Source: Microcoleus sp. FACHB-68 (GTDB taxonomy: Bacteria; Cyanobacteriota; Cyanobacteriia; Cyanobacteriales; Oscillatoriaceae). From it: a DNA stretch of 64,000 nucleotides. Below, in pieces: positions 9,457 through 17,937 of the stretch. The notes beneath the pieces were generated by a model. The model worked only from the letters and a program-made list of their open reading frames with translations. It made no database searches and had not been told where the DNA came from. Location of the stretch: the NCBI RefSeq assembly GCF_014695715.1, contig NZ_JACJOT010000003.1:1-64000 (forward strand). The letters are read 5' to 3'. Made by a program: the position numbers and the translations under genes. Each line of letters opens with the position of its first letter. Within the stretch, counting starts at the first letter, position 1.

Positions 9457-10182
9457 ATGGAAATTGAAGTTATCGCTCATCGGGGATTTTCTGCAATTGC
9501 CCCTGAAAATACGTTAGCAGCTTTCTCGGCAGCAATTCAACACGGCGCTGATTCCATAGAGTTTGATATTCAGTTAAGTGCGGATGGTGTGCCGGTTGTT
9601 ATCCACGACGCAACGTTAGATAGAACCACTGGAACTGCCGGCAATGTCAACGAGAAAACTTTAGCTCAGTTAAAGACGCGGGATGCCGGCTCTTGGTTTA
9701 GCCAGCAGTATGCCGGTGAGCGAATTCCTACATTAAAAGAAGTTTTAACTGCGGTTAAATCGATTAAAAAATTTATTTATCTCGACGTTAAGAAACATTG
9801 CGAATGGTCAAACTCAGCAATTTCTGAATTTGTTAAACTCCTGGTTGATGAAGGTTGGGAAGAGCGTTGTATTATTTCATCTTTCAACGAAGTATTTGTG
9901 GATAAAGTTCGCAGCCTGTGCAATAACGTAAAGCTGGGGTACATTGTTGCAGACGCTCAACTCTATCAAAGCCAATTGGAAAAAGCTGCAAGTGCCGGCA
10001 ACACGGTAATGATTAGCGCTTATGATGTTTTGCTAGGCAACCCTTCCCTAATTGAAGCTAGTCAAGAGCGAGGAATTGATATTGTTGCTTGGACTGTTGA
10101 TAGCCGAGAAGATTTAAAAAAATTAACTGAATTAGGAGTAACAAGAATTATTACAAATTCATTAGTCGGAGAATTCGATTAA
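9457..10182 (+). CDS. Glycerophosphodiester phosphodiesterase
   Basis: A 241-residue GDPD-family TIM barrel that hydrolyses deacylated phospholipids to glycerol-3-phosphate and an alcohol. The signature is the opening [15 protein letters not shown] with catalytic His and metal Glu, followed by EFDIQLSADGVPVVIHD with the second His. GGAGG-like TGGAGG lies ten bases before ATG 9457. The longer frame from 9427 includes the ribosome binding site, so it is not the start. There is no signal peptide, so it is probably cytosolic. It is a single gene, divergent from recQ. Confidence 0.92.
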   Translation: MEIEVIAHRGFSAIAPENTLAAFSAAIQHGADSIEFDIQLSADGVPVVIHDATLDRTTGTAGNVNEKTLAQLKTRDAGSWFSQQYAGERIPTLKEVLTAVKSIKKFIYLDVKKHCEWSNSAISEFVKLLVDEGWEERCIISSFNEVFVDKVRSLCNNVKLGYIVADAQLYQSQLEKAASAGNTVMISAYDVLLGNPSLIEASQERGIDIVAWTVDSREDLKKLTELGVTRIITNSLVGEFD

Positions 10183-10229
10183 TCGAAATAAGTTTTAAAT
10201 ATTTATAACTAAACGCATTAAATTGTCAA

Positions 10230-10278
10230 CAGTATCAGCGTTTATCTACATCTGCGTTTATTTTTGTTTATCTGCGCT
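10230..10278. repeat. Intergenic 'TCTGCGTTTATxTxTGTTTATCTGCG' type repeat
   Basis: Partial copies of the phrase GTTTATCTGCG repeated with small variations. The same family occurs in the other orientation near 12636-12662 (CACAGATAAACACAGATG). It abuts the broken end of the Uma2 gene. Confidence 0.5.
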
Positions 10279-10286
10279 TTAAAAAA

Positions 10287-10733
10287 TTAAATTTTGCAAA
10301 AGTTCGGAACCTTAATGAGTCGCTCGTAAAAAAACCACTTGCCAATGCGGTTTGTAAATTCAACCGAATATTCTTCCCCATAAGTTTCTGAGAGAAACTC
10401 CATCACAACAAAAGGAATCGGCCCTTCAGTATGAGGGGTGTAGCTGCGGCGGGCATAAGAATGGGGCCAGGGTTGCACCGGCTGCACATACATATCAGGT
10501 GCTTTGCAAATAATGCGTCCTTGGATGCCGGCACACAAAGCAAAATTAGACACAACTAAAGCATCTTGCATTCGCTCAGGTAATGTCGTCACTATCTGAC
10601 GCAAAGCGGCTGCTAATAAAGGCTGGTCTGTATTTTCTAGAGCATCATCCAGCAGAATAAAATTATCAGGCAGTAAAGGCCAGGTAATCGCTAGCGGGCC
10701 GGCTGGAGTTTGAGGAATCCCAGGCATAAGCAA
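10287..10733 (-). pseudogene. Truncated Uma2-family (DUF820) nuclease-like protein
   Basis: 148 codons matching the first three quarters of the cyanobacterial Uma2 family, a PD-(D/E)XK-type restriction-like fold often expanded in these genomes. CKAPDMYVQP carries the family Asp and IPFVVMEFLSE the Glu. The frame ends just after YERLIKVPNFCKI, where intact members continue with a final strand and helix (compare the complete homologue at 33848-34633). The break point adjoins an intergenic repeat of TCTGCGTTTAT type. It is therefore probably C-terminally truncated by a repeat insertion or deletion, although a short functional form cannot be excluded. Confidence 0.6.
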
Positions 10734-10924
10734 ACTGACACTCGAATTATCAATATTTTAGGATGTTTGAAGGCTTGGATGCCGGCCTATTGGTACTCGA
10801 TACATTTAGGGTGAATTTGCACGATTTCTGACAAATACGAACACACTGACTCGAACGATCCCAGTTCAAAAACAAGAATCGAATAGCACCCACCGCCAAG
10901 ATTGCCGGCATTCTTATCATTAGA

Positions 10925-10956
10925 TTGATAAAAACAACAGCCTTTTTTGCTATAAA
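10925..10956 (+). promoter_or_regulatory. Possible promoter with extended -10
   Basis: TTGATA is followed after 20 bases by TATAAA preceded by TGC (extended -10 pattern), about 60 bases upstream of the SH3-protein start. The spacer is longer than ideal, so this is a suggestion only. Confidence 0.35.
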
Positions 10957-11014
10957 TACATCAAATTACACACACTCGTTGTGTTTAGTTGTGTTTAGAT
11001 GAGGAGTTGACCGG

Positions 11015-11710
11015 ATGAAAACAGTGGCTCATTGGGGTAAACCTGTGGCACTGCTTAGCGTACTCTTGCTTGGCGTCGGGAGTTTGAATGCTCCCGCCAG
11101 TGCTGTTTCTAAAACAGCCCCTTCCAATCTCACTCAGGATGCAGATCCAAGTTCATTACAACTGGCCCAGGCCACACAAAATCTTTGCCGGCGCGTGAAT
11201 GTGCGGCAAGGTTTAGCTGTTCGCGAAAGACCAGATCCTAACGCCCGTCAAACTGGCGGTGTCGGCTTTAACACCCAAGTGACCCTTGCTGAAGGTGCCA
11301 GAAGTATTCCAGGGCCAGATGGCCGCCTCTGGGTGGAAATCACCGCTCCTGTCCGGGGTTACGCCTCTAGCGGCTATCCTAACAGCCAGAACAATCTCGT
11401 GAGCTGTTCCGGGCCGGTAGGCACCAATCCCCCAACAAACCCGCCAGCGAATCCCCCAGCGAACCCGCCAAGCACCGCCAGCCTCTGCCGGCAAGTAGAA
11501 GGGCGTGTCGCTCCGCAAGGTCTGGCAATTCGTGCGGATGCATCTAGAACATCGGCATATCGAGGTGGTGTGCCGGCAGGCGGACGGCTTACACTCGTCC
11601 AGGGTTACAGGCTTATCCCAGATAAAACTGGAGAGCGCCGCAACTGGGTGCAAGTAACCTCTCCCGTTGCTGGGTACGTTTCTGCTAGCAGTTTGATCAT
11701 GTGTCGTTAG
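11015..11710 (+). CDS. Secreted protein with two SH3-like domains
   Basis: A 231-residue exported protein. A typical Sec signal peptide occupies residues 1-30 and probably ends at the Ala-Ser-Ala region. Two bacterial SH3-like repeats follow, at about residues 55-130 and 155-230. Both carry the pattern CRxV..GLAVRE/LAIRA and end in WVxxTxPVxGYxS. They are joined by a proline/asparagine linker (NPPTNPPANPP). Each repeat has paired cysteines that could form disulfides. Such proteins usually bind cell-wall or surface polymers in the periplasm, and no catalytic domain is attached. GAGGAG lies 12 bases before the ATG. A strong hairpin follows the stop. Confidence 0.8.
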   Translation: MKTVAHWGKPVALLSVLLLGVGSLNAPASAVSKTAPSNLTQDADPSSLQLAQATQNLCRRVNVRQGLAVRERPDPNARQTGGVGFNTQVTLAEGARSIPGPDGRLWVEITAPVRGYASSGYPNSQNNLVSCSGPVGTNPPTNPPANPPANPPSTASLCRQVEGRVAPQGLAIRADASRTSAYRGGVPAGGRLTLVQGYRLIPDKTGERRNWVQVTSPVAGYVSASSLIMCR

Positions 11711-11741
11711 ACATCAAGATTGCTTAGTTCTTTTGCTTGAA

Positions 11742-11784
11742 ATCCCCACTCAAAGCTGAATAAAATTACCCTTTGAGTGGGGAT
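11742..11784 (+). terminator. 14-bp perfect stem-loop after the SH3 gene
   Basis: ATCCCCACTCAAAG and CTTTGAGTGGGGAT are exact reverse complements separated by 15 bases, followed by an A/T-rich run. It ends the SH3-protein transcript just before the permease gene. Confidence 0.75.
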
Positions 11785-11820
11785 AAAATATTTGCTTTTT
11801 ATTGACAATAAAACATTAAA

Positions 11821-12603
11821 ATGAGACGATATTTGCACGTACTTAGGTTATTTTGGAGCGCTGCAATTTCAGCAGAGCTAGAGTACCGAGTCAACTTTGT
11901 TCTCTCCACTCTCAGCAGTTTGGGCAATCTTGCCGGCAGCTTCTTTGCGCTATTTTTGTTCTACCGAACGGGCTATTCTTTCGCCGGCTGGAAGTGGGAA
12001 GAAGCCCTCGTGGTGCTGGGTATTTTCACCGTACTCCAAGGCTTCTCGACAACCTTTCTCGTCCCCAATCTAAGCCGCATCGTCGATCACGTCCAGCAAG
12101 GCACCCTTGATTTTGTACTTCTGAAGCCCATCAGCAGCCAGTTCTGGCTTTCGGCGCGTACAGTTTCCCTTTGGGGGCTACCCGATTTGATTTTCGGAGG
12201 TATTTTGCTAGGGTATGCCGGCAGCAAACTCAGTCTGGAGATCAGCAACTATTTCCTGAGTGCTATTCCGCTCTTTTTTGGCATGGTGAGCCTTTACAGC
12301 TTGTGGTTTATCCTAGGCGCGATGAGTATTTGGTTTGTCAAAATTTATAACGTTACGGAAGTTCTCAGAGGTTTGCTAGAAGCCGGTCGTTATCCGATGG
12401 TGGCTTATCCGAGTGCTTATCGTTTCTTTTTTACTTTTGTTGTGCCGGTTGCCTTTTTAACGACAGTGCCGGCTGAAGCAATGCTGGGTCGTGTGCAGTT
12501 TGGCTGGATCGTGGGTGCCGGCATCCTTGGTATTATTTTACTGTTTGTTTCTATTAGGTTTTGGCGGTTTGCTTTGCGCTTTTATACCAGTGCTTCTAGT
12601 TAG
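11821..12603 (+). CDS. ABC-2 type transporter permease (DUF990-like)
   Basis: A 260-residue integral membrane protein with about six hydrophobic segments. It begins with a cytosolic MRRYLHVLRLFWSAAISAELEYR helix typical of cyanobacterial ABC-2 permeases. The segment LSRIVDHVQQGTLDFVLLKPIS in the first cytoplasmic loop is the recognisable family signature. Relatives pair with a separate ATPase and a second permease and are thought to export lipids, polysaccharides or drugs. No ATPase or partner permease is in this window, so the substrate is unknown. The start lies 37 bases after the terminator hairpin of the SH3 gene. Confidence 0.82.
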   Translation: MRRYLHVLRLFWSAAISAELEYRVNFVLSTLSSLGNLAGSFFALFLFYRTGYSFAGWKWEEALVVLGIFTVLQGFSTTFLVPNLSRIVDHVQQGTLDFVLLKPISSQFWLSARTVSLWGLPDLIFGGILLGYAGSKLSLEISNYFLSAIPLFFGMVSLYSLWFILGAMSIWFVKIYNVTEVLRGLLEAGRYPMVAYPSAYRFFFTFVVPVAFLTTVPAEAMLGRVQFGWIVGAGILGIILLFVSIRFWRFALRFYTSASS

Positions 12604-12629
12604 CGAAGCGTGAAGAATTGAGGAAGTTT

Positions 12630-12725
12630 TTTAACCACAGATGCACACAGATAAACACAGATGATAGCGCAGCGTGCCGTTAGGCATAGATAGATGATTT
12701 ATCTGTGGGTTGCATCTGCTTTCGT
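12630..12725. repeat. Composite intergenic repeat cluster
   Basis: It contains CACAGATGCACACAGATAAA, the phrase GCGCAGCGTGCCGTTAGGCA, and ATCTGTGGGTT as an inverse of the first arm, so the whole can fold on itself. These are dispersed intergenic words common in filamentous cyanobacteria. No gene is present. Confidence 0.55.
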
Positions 12726-12754
12726 TTAGTTTTATGTAAAAAATTACTTTTTAC

Positions 12755-13060
12755 TTAAATTGGCAAGCAGCAGGGAATGATGATACATCCTCCGGTGGCT
12801 TTTGTTGCTTTTAGGATTTGAGCTGCACCGGCACAATCGCGGAACCGCTGCCGGGACATTTGTAGGGCCGGCATAAAATTTTCTGTGCTGAACATCCGTT
12901 TGACATAATCTGAACACGAATCGCCCTGATGTAACATTCGATGGGCGCAGGAAAAGCCTTTGCGAGGAGAAATATAGGTTTTATAGGCATCAATTGAGCT
13001 GATGGCTATTTGTCTGCCGGCGGCTTCAAAACTTGTAGCTTCCATAACTTTTTCACCCAT
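12755..13060 (-). CDS. YidD-like membrane-protein insertion factor (variant)
   Basis: A 101-residue protein resembling the YidD/haemolytic family, which assists YidC-dependent insertion of membrane proteins. The core AYKTYISPRKGFSC followed by CSDYVKRMF matches the YidD layout (short amphipathic helix, SPxxG turn, Cys-rich loop). The family's canonical C-(R/K)-x-x-PTCS segment is replaced by CAHRMLHQGDSCSDY. Six further cysteines include a CCLP near the end. This variant recurs in cyanobacteria as far as I recall. Unlike classical yidD it is not next to rnpA or yidC, so the function is inferred. Confidence 0.62.
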   Translation of the reverse strand: MGEKVMEATSFEAAGRQIAISSIDAYKTYISPRKGFSCAHRMLHQGDSCSDYVKRMFSTENFMPALQMSRQRFRDCAGAAQILKATKATGGCIIIPCCLPI

Positions 13061-13185
13061 AGAGAAAAGTACGCTTGTTACCTTTTACCAAACGTAAATA
13101 CTTAAGTCTCTCTACCCAAAGATTGAGTTTTGAAGTCAATTGTCACGATATAAAGAAAAAAGTCAGAAACAAAAATATCTGAATA

Positions 13186-14055
13186 ATGGAAACTAAACAG
13201 CTAGGAAACACCGGCATCAAAATCAGTGCGATTGGCTTGGGTGGGATGCCCATGTCCTTAAGTAGCAAACCTCCAGAGGAGCAATCAATCGCAGTCATCC
13301 ATAAAGCGCTCGACCTCGGCGTTACGCTGATTGATACCGCTGACTCTTACTGTAAGGATGAATCCGATAAGCACCACAATGAACGACTCATTGCTAAGGC
13401 GTTGCAGCAATATGCCGGTGATACGAGCAAAGTTATTGTTGCTACGAAAGGCGGTTTGATGCGTCCCGGTGGCAGCTGGACGCGCAACGGCAATCCTGAC
13501 CATTTGCGCGAGACAATTCGCATCAGTTTTGAAGCGCTGGGAGGGGAAAAACCGATTGATGTTTGGCAGTATCACGCCCCTGATCCAGACTACACAATTG
13601 AGGAAGCCCTCGCGCCGGCAAAAGAAGCGGTAGAAGCCGGCAAAATTCGCTACGTCGGTGTCTCTAACTTTTCAGTTGAGCAAATCAAACGCGCTCGTGA
13701 TTTGGTTGAAATTGTCTCGGTACAAAATCAGTACAACCCTTGGAACCGGGAACCCGAATCTGACGGGGTGCTGGAGTATTGCGAACGTGAAAATTTAACC
13801 TTTTTTCCTTGGAGTCCCCTGGGTGGCAGCCGGCGCTTTACTCGTGTTGAAGAGATTAAAGAAATTGCACAGCTTGCCGAAGAAAAAAGCGTTTCAGTTT
13901 ACTGCATTGTTCTGGCATGGCTGCGGGCAAAATCGCCCTGTGTCGTCCCGATTCCCGGCGCTAGCAAAATTGCCAGTATTGAAGATTCTGTGCGTGCCGG
14001 CGATCTGAATCTTAGTGCGGATGAAGTGTGGCGCATCGACAAGGCGACGGCGTGA
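13186..14055 (+). CDS. Aldo/keto reductase
   Basis: A 289-residue NAD(P)H-dependent oxidoreductase with the AKR TIM barrel. The catalytic tetrad is visible: Asp and Tyr in DTADSYC, Lys in VATKGG and His in WQYHAPD. The VSNFSVEQIKRA and PIPGASKIASIEDS segments are the usual cofactor-phosphate-binding parts. A likely role is reduction of aldehydes or sugar-derived carbonyls in the cytosol; the substrate is not predictable. Length is slightly short but within the range of small bacterial AKRs. It is a single gene, with no neighbour suggesting a pathway. Confidence 0.9.
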   Translation: METKQLGNTGIKISAIGLGGMPMSLSSKPPEEQSIAVIHKALDLGVTLIDTADSYCKDESDKHHNERLIAKALQQYAGDTSKVIVATKGGLMRPGGSWTRNGNPDHLRETIRISFEALGGEKPIDVWQYHAPDPDYTIEEALAPAKEAVEAGKIRYVGVSNFSVEQIKRARDLVEIVSVQNQYNPWNREPESDGVLEYCERENLTFFPWSPLGGSRRFTRVEEIKEIAQLAEEKSVSVYCIVLAWLRAKSPCVVPIPGASKIASIEDSVRAGDLNLSADEVWRIDKATA

Positions 14056-14541
14056 TTAACCAAATATGTATGTCGGGGCAAAGCATTTGGGGGATAACTG
14101 AGAATTCAAAATCCAAAATTTGACCAATCAAATGTTTCACCTTTCTTCTTGCTTCAGAAGTGCTGAAGGGTGAAGCATTCGTTTGTTCATCTTGGCGCAG
14201 TGAATCCAGTATTTTGGCAGAAATGCTTCACTCCTACGGGATTTAAAAAGATGGGAAGAGACATCGGTTGTCAAAAAAATTGAGGGGATCAGGTTTAAGA
14301 AACCTTTGAATATAGAAGATCCCAGCAAGAATTGATAAAAATTTAGTTTGTGACAAAAATTTTTCACAAATTCATATTTTTTAGCCTGGTTGCTAGGGAT
14401 ATCTGGGCTATAGTAATGCAAACATTGTGACGAACCGCCAATTTGAATAACTTTTTCAAGAGGAGGGTGGTCACGTATGGATAAGCAAACCAAAAAGATG
14501 ATTGCTGACTGAACTCTAGATTGTGGAGAAGCCGGCTATAA
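14056..14541. other. Intergenic region with GCATTTGGGG-type repeat words
   Basis: 486 bases. A minus-strand frame (14137-14493) is open but matches nothing and lacks a ribosome binding site, so I do not count it. The phrase GGGCAAAGCATTTGGGGG near 14077 belongs to the same family as the inverted repeat at 16896-16950. A second variant (GGTGAAGCATTCG) is near 14169. Confidence 0.45.
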
Positions 14542-16785
14542 ATGAAAGCGCGTGAAGTGTTGAAGCGTTACCAGGAAGGCAGGAGAGACTTTCGTGGGGA
14601 GGATCTGCGGGGGCAAAACTTCAAAAGTCAAGACTTTTCAGGGACAGATTTTAGCGAAGCGGATATCCGAGGTGCAAACTTCACTAAGGCAAATCTTACG
14701 GGAGCGAAGTTTGTAAAAGCAAGAGCCGGTTTACCCAAACAATGGGTATTAACTCTGTTACTCGCTTGCTTTGTTCTCTCAGGGATGGCAGGCTTTTTTG
14801 CCTTAGTTATAGGTACTTACACAGCATACATATTTGATGCCAGCAATCTCAAAAACATGATTTCTGGGTGGTTTTTTTTAGTTATGTTAGTCGGGTTTGG
14901 TTTCCTAGCGATTCGCCAGGGAATCAATGCTGTTGCCATCGCCATCGCCGTCGCTGGAGCCATTGCCGTCGCCGTAGTCTTTGCCGTCGCTGTCGCCGTC
15001 ACCGGAGCCGTCAACGTCGCTGGAGCGATCGCTGTCGCCGGAGCCATTGCTGTCGCCGCCGCTGGAGCCTTCGCCATCGCTGGAGCCATTGCCGGAGCCA
15101 TCTCTGTCGCCATCGCCATTGCTGTCACCGTCGCTGGAGCCTTCGCCATCGCCGGAGCCATTGCCGGAGTTGGAGCCTTCTCCTTCTCCGTCCCCGTTGC
15201 CGGAGCCATCGCCATCGCCGGAGCCATTGCTGGAGCCTTCGCCGTCGCCATCACTGGAGCCTTCTCCTTTTTAATCCTTTCTGCTTTCCTGGGCTGGCGT
15301 GCGATCAAAGGAGACAAACGAGATGCTTGGATTCGTACCTCGGCGGTTGCCTTTGCTGCCACGGGCGGCACCAGTTTTCGCTACGCTACCCTCACCAGCA
15401 CCGATTTCACCCAGGCTACACTGAAAAACACAGATTTTAGAAATGCGAATCTTACCCACACTTGTTTTAAAGATACCCAAAAGCTGGAGTTCGCTCGTCC
15501 CGGTAACACCTATCTCAAAAACCCCCAAGTGCGAGAACTGGCGATCACCGGCAATGGTGCCAACCAAGACTTTGATCGGCAAGACTTGCAAGGAGTTTAC
15601 CTCAAAGGCGCTAATTTAGTCGGAGCTAGTTTCATCGAAGCCAACTTAGTTAACGCTTGCTTACAAGAAGCTAACCTTGCTGATAGCAAACTGGTACATA
15701 CCTTACTCGATCTGGCAGATTTCACTGGCGCTACCCTCACCAGCGCTTATATAGAAGGTTGGAATATTAGCCTTCATAGCAAACTAGATGGGGTGCGTTG
15801 TGAGTACGTTTTCATGCGTTTACCGCCAGAAAAGCGACCTGCTTTTATCGCCCTTCCCCCTGAAGAAAGCCGCGATCCTAACCCGCGCCGTAAACCGGAT
15901 GACTGGAACCAATTCTTTAAAGATGGGGATTTTGCCGATTTTATCGCCCCAATGCGGCAGACGCTTGACCTGTATCACAACCAACCCGTTGATCCCCGTC
16001 TCGTTGTCCTGGCCTTCCAGCAACTCATCGAAGACAACCCCCAAGCTGAAATCGAGTTAGTTTCTATCGAAAAGAGAGGAAAAAATAAAGATAAACTGCT
16101 AATGAGAGCGGAAACCGCCCCAAAAGCCGATCATTCTGCCTTAAGTGCGGGTTATTCGCATAATTTGCATACCTCGCAAGCGTTACCCCCGGAAGCGTTA
16201 CAACTCTTACTCACACGTTACGAGGCAACCATTCAACTTTTAGTCGGCCTTTTGGAAGGCAAACAATACATTCCAAATATTCATATTTCCCCCAAGTTTA
16301 CTCAAGGAGGTACAACCGTGTCTAACGATTCTAAAAACTTCTCTATTTCTGGTTCAGATAATGTCCGAGTTGCTCAAGGGGATAATAGCGTTACTCCCCA
16401 AGGTGATCAGGCCCAAGCAGTCCAAGGTGACAATAACCAACAGGCTCAAGGGATTCCCCAAACTACCGAAGAACCTTTGACGAAAGAAAATGTCATCACC
16501 CTGCTAGCAGAGTTAGAAAAATTAATTCAAGAATCAGATTTACCCAAGGACAGTCAAGAAGAAATCAACACTTATCTCAGTGCTGCCAAAAAAGCGATTG
16601 ATAAACCCGAACCGAAAAAACAAGCTGCGCTAATTAACTTAGAACAAGTCACAGAAACTATAGAAACCGCAACTAAAACCGTCGGTGCCGGAAAAACTCT
16701 TTGGACAGCTGCCAAACCCATTATTATTAAAGTTTCTACTTGGTTAGGTGCAGTCGCCGCCGGCTCTATTTTAGGTGGCTTGTGA
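14542..16785 (+). CDS. Membrane pentapeptide-repeat protein with Ala/Val/Ile-rich core
   Basis: A 747-residue multi-part protein. Residues ~13-57 are pentapeptide repeats (A(D/N)LxG type). Two clear transmembrane helices follow (~70-135). Residues ~128-250 are an extreme low-complexity hydrophobic stretch of Ala, Val, Ile, Gly and Phe in imperfect short repeats. Pentapeptide repeats resume (~275-420), then a soluble domain (~430-580), a QGDN/Gln-rich linker and a helical tail ending in a hydrophobic Gly/Ala helix (WLGAVAAGSILGGL). The repeats form a right-handed quadrilateral helix. Similar N-termini and tails recur in cyanobacterial proteins of unknown role. An in-frame GTG at 16318 with a strong ribosome binding site may produce the tail separately. 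Confidence 0.85.
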   Translation: MKAREVLKRYQEGRRDFRGEDLRGQNFKSQDFSGTDFSEADIRGANFTKANLTGAKFVKARAGLPKQWVLTLLLACFVLSGMAGFFALVIGTYTAYIFDASNLKNMISGWFFLVMLVGFGFLAIRQGINAVAIAIAVAGAIAVAVVFAVAVAVTGAVNVAGAIAVAGAIAVAAAGAFAIAGAIAGAISVAIAIAVTVAGAFAIAGAIAGVGAFSFSVPVAGAIAIAGAIAGAFAVAITGAFSFLILSAFLGWRAIKGDKRDAWIRTSAVAFAATGGTSFRYATLTSTDFTQATLKNTDFRNANLTHTCFKDTQKLEFARPGNTYLKNPQVRELAITGNGANQDFDRQDLQGVYLKGANLVGASFIEANLVNACLQEANLADSKLVHTLLDLADFTGATLTSAYIEGWNISLHSKLDGVRCEYVFMRLPPEKRPAFIALPPEESRDPNPRRKPDDWNQFFKDGDFADFIAPMRQTLDLYHNQPVDPRLVVLAFQQLIEDNPQAEIELVSIEKRGKNKDKLLMRAETAPKADHSALSAGYSHNLHTSQALPPEALQLLLTRYEATIQLLVGLLEGKQYIPNIHISPKFTQGGTTVSNDSKNFSISGSDNVRVAQGDNSVTPQGDQAQAVQGDNNQQAQGIPQTTEEPLTKENVITLLAELEKLIQESDLPKDSQEEINTYLSAAKKAIDKPEPKKQAALINLEQVTETIETATKTVGAGKTLWTAAKPIIIKVSTWLGAVAAGSILGGL
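16304..16320 (+). promoter_or_regulatory. Internal in-frame ribosome binding site and GTG start
   Basis: AAGGAGG is followed after seven bases by GTG 16318, which is in frame with the 14542 gene (codon 593). Initiation here would give a 155-residue protein comprising the QGDN linker and the helical tail. Confidence 0.55.
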
Positions 16786-16800
16786 AACACTAAGACAACC

Positions 16801-16867
16801 TTAATAGGGGCAAGCTTACCAAGATCATTGCATTCGCAATAAACATCGGTAAACCTGCCCCTATTAA
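16801..16867. terminator. Imperfect 20-bp inverted repeat after the pentapeptide gene
   Basis: TTAATAGGGGCAAGCTTACC faces its near-complement at 16848-16867 across 27 bases. It is a likely transcription end. The GGGGCA...TGCCCC wording is a frequent cyanobacterial intergenic motif. Confidence 0.6.
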
Positions 16868-16895
16868 ATTTCTATCAATCCATCCTTGAAAGACA

Positions 16896-16950
16896 AAGCA
16901 TTTGGGTTTCAAATGAATAGAAATCACAAGTATTTAGCACCCAAATGCTT
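16896..16950. terminator. 11-bp inverted repeat (AAGCATTTGGG) between convergent genes
   Basis: AAGCATTTGGG and CCCAAATGCTT are perfect complements. They lie 19 bases beyond the DUF2993 stop on the minus strand, so the element may terminate that gene. Related words occur near 14077. Confidence 0.5.
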
Positions 16951-16969
16951 CGCCCCTACTTCTATACCG

Positions 16970-17713
16970 TTAGGCTGAAGGAATTTTCTCAACGCGGGCT
17001 GCTGCTTGCATCGTTAGCTTGCCGCCTTTGACATCGAGCCGGTTAATTTTCAGAGACATTCCTTCGAGATCGAAGTTACTGAAGTCGAGAATTTCTGCCG
17101 ATTTTTCTAACAAAGCATTTGTTAATTCTGGCGAAAGTTCTTTGTTTTCAGCATACTCAACATCCTCAAGCACGACTCCTTGACCGTTGGGGCGTACACG
17201 AGGCACTGCTGTAAAAGCGATTTGCTGAGTTTCGTTGCTGTCGCGCAACAGCACCGTTGCATTCAAACCTACTTTGTTATCGCTTGGAAGGGTAAAATTT
17301 ATCTCTTGGGTATCAATTGTTGTAGGCTTGCCATCAATATTAACCTCCATATTTTTCAGCATACCGCTGATATAGTCGGAGTTGAAAGCGCGGTTAATAT
17401 CTGCTTCTGTAAGAACAACCTCCGCAGTGCCATCTGCCGGCTTGGTCAGTTCAATTTGACCCATAGCAGCCTGCATTGGATTGATCCCAACGCGACCCAT
17501 CTGCATTTCTATTTTTTCCATCCGCAGGTCTTGTTGCATGACCATCCCTTCACCTTTGATCTGAACAGCATCGACTTCTCCTGTCATCAGCTTGAAGGGA
17601 TCTGCTTTGATATCGACCTCTACATTATCAACTTCATCGAGTTGGCTGCTTATCCCAATTTCTGCTGCTTTATTTAGCGCTTGCTCGTGCAGTCCAGCTT
17701 GTTCCTTGGTCAC
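16970..17713 (-). CDS. DUF2993 (LmeA-like) lipid-binding protein
   Basis: A 247-residue protein of the DUF2993 family, widespread in cyanobacteria and actinobacteria. The mycobacterial member LmeA binds phospholipid and takes part in envelope lipoglycan maturation. Features are the early VDNVEVDIKADPFKLMTGEVD strand region, the central TEADINRAFNSDYI and the terminal LDVKGGKLTMQAAARVE, which is the usual ending. No signal peptide is visible at ATG 17713, so the protein may stay inside or be tethered differently from LmeA. It is convergent with the pentapeptide gene and divergent from GH31. Confidence 0.8.
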   Translation of the reverse strand: MTKEQAGLHEQALNKAAEIGISSQLDEVDNVEVDIKADPFKLMTGEVDAVQIKGEGMVMQQDLRMEKIEMQMGRVGINPMQAAMGQIELTKPADGTAEVVLTEADINRAFNSDYISGMLKNMEVNIDGKPTTIDTQEINFTLPSDNKVGLNATVLLRDSNETQQIAFTAVPRVRPNGQGVVLEDVEYAENKELSPELTNALLEKSAEILDFSNFDLEGMSLKINRLDVKGGKLTMQAAARVEKIPSA

Positions 17714-17937
17714 GTTGGTGTCTCCGGTTGTCCTTTGCTTCGATTAATTTAGGCGATTTTCCCTAAGAATTTTATCTGCCTGCCGGCGTAACAAAGAGTG
17801 TGTGACGATCTACCTGAAGAGGAATTAAGAATTCAATCTGAGAAACTGATAATTAAACATTGCCATTTTAGGCAAAAAGAGGAAGAATTTAGTAGAAAAA
17901 TAGAAAGGGTTTTATCGTTGTTTTTTGAGGATAAATT

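Noticed and set aside
14137-14493. 118-codon minus-strand ORF in an intergenic region
   Set aside because: No family resemblance, no ribosome binding site and it covers dispersed repeat words.
14817-15440. Long antisense and alternate-frame ORFs across the hydrophobic repeat
   Set aside because: They arise because the repeat's codons avoid stops in all frames; their products are low-complexity Pro/Ala/Arg runs with no start signals.
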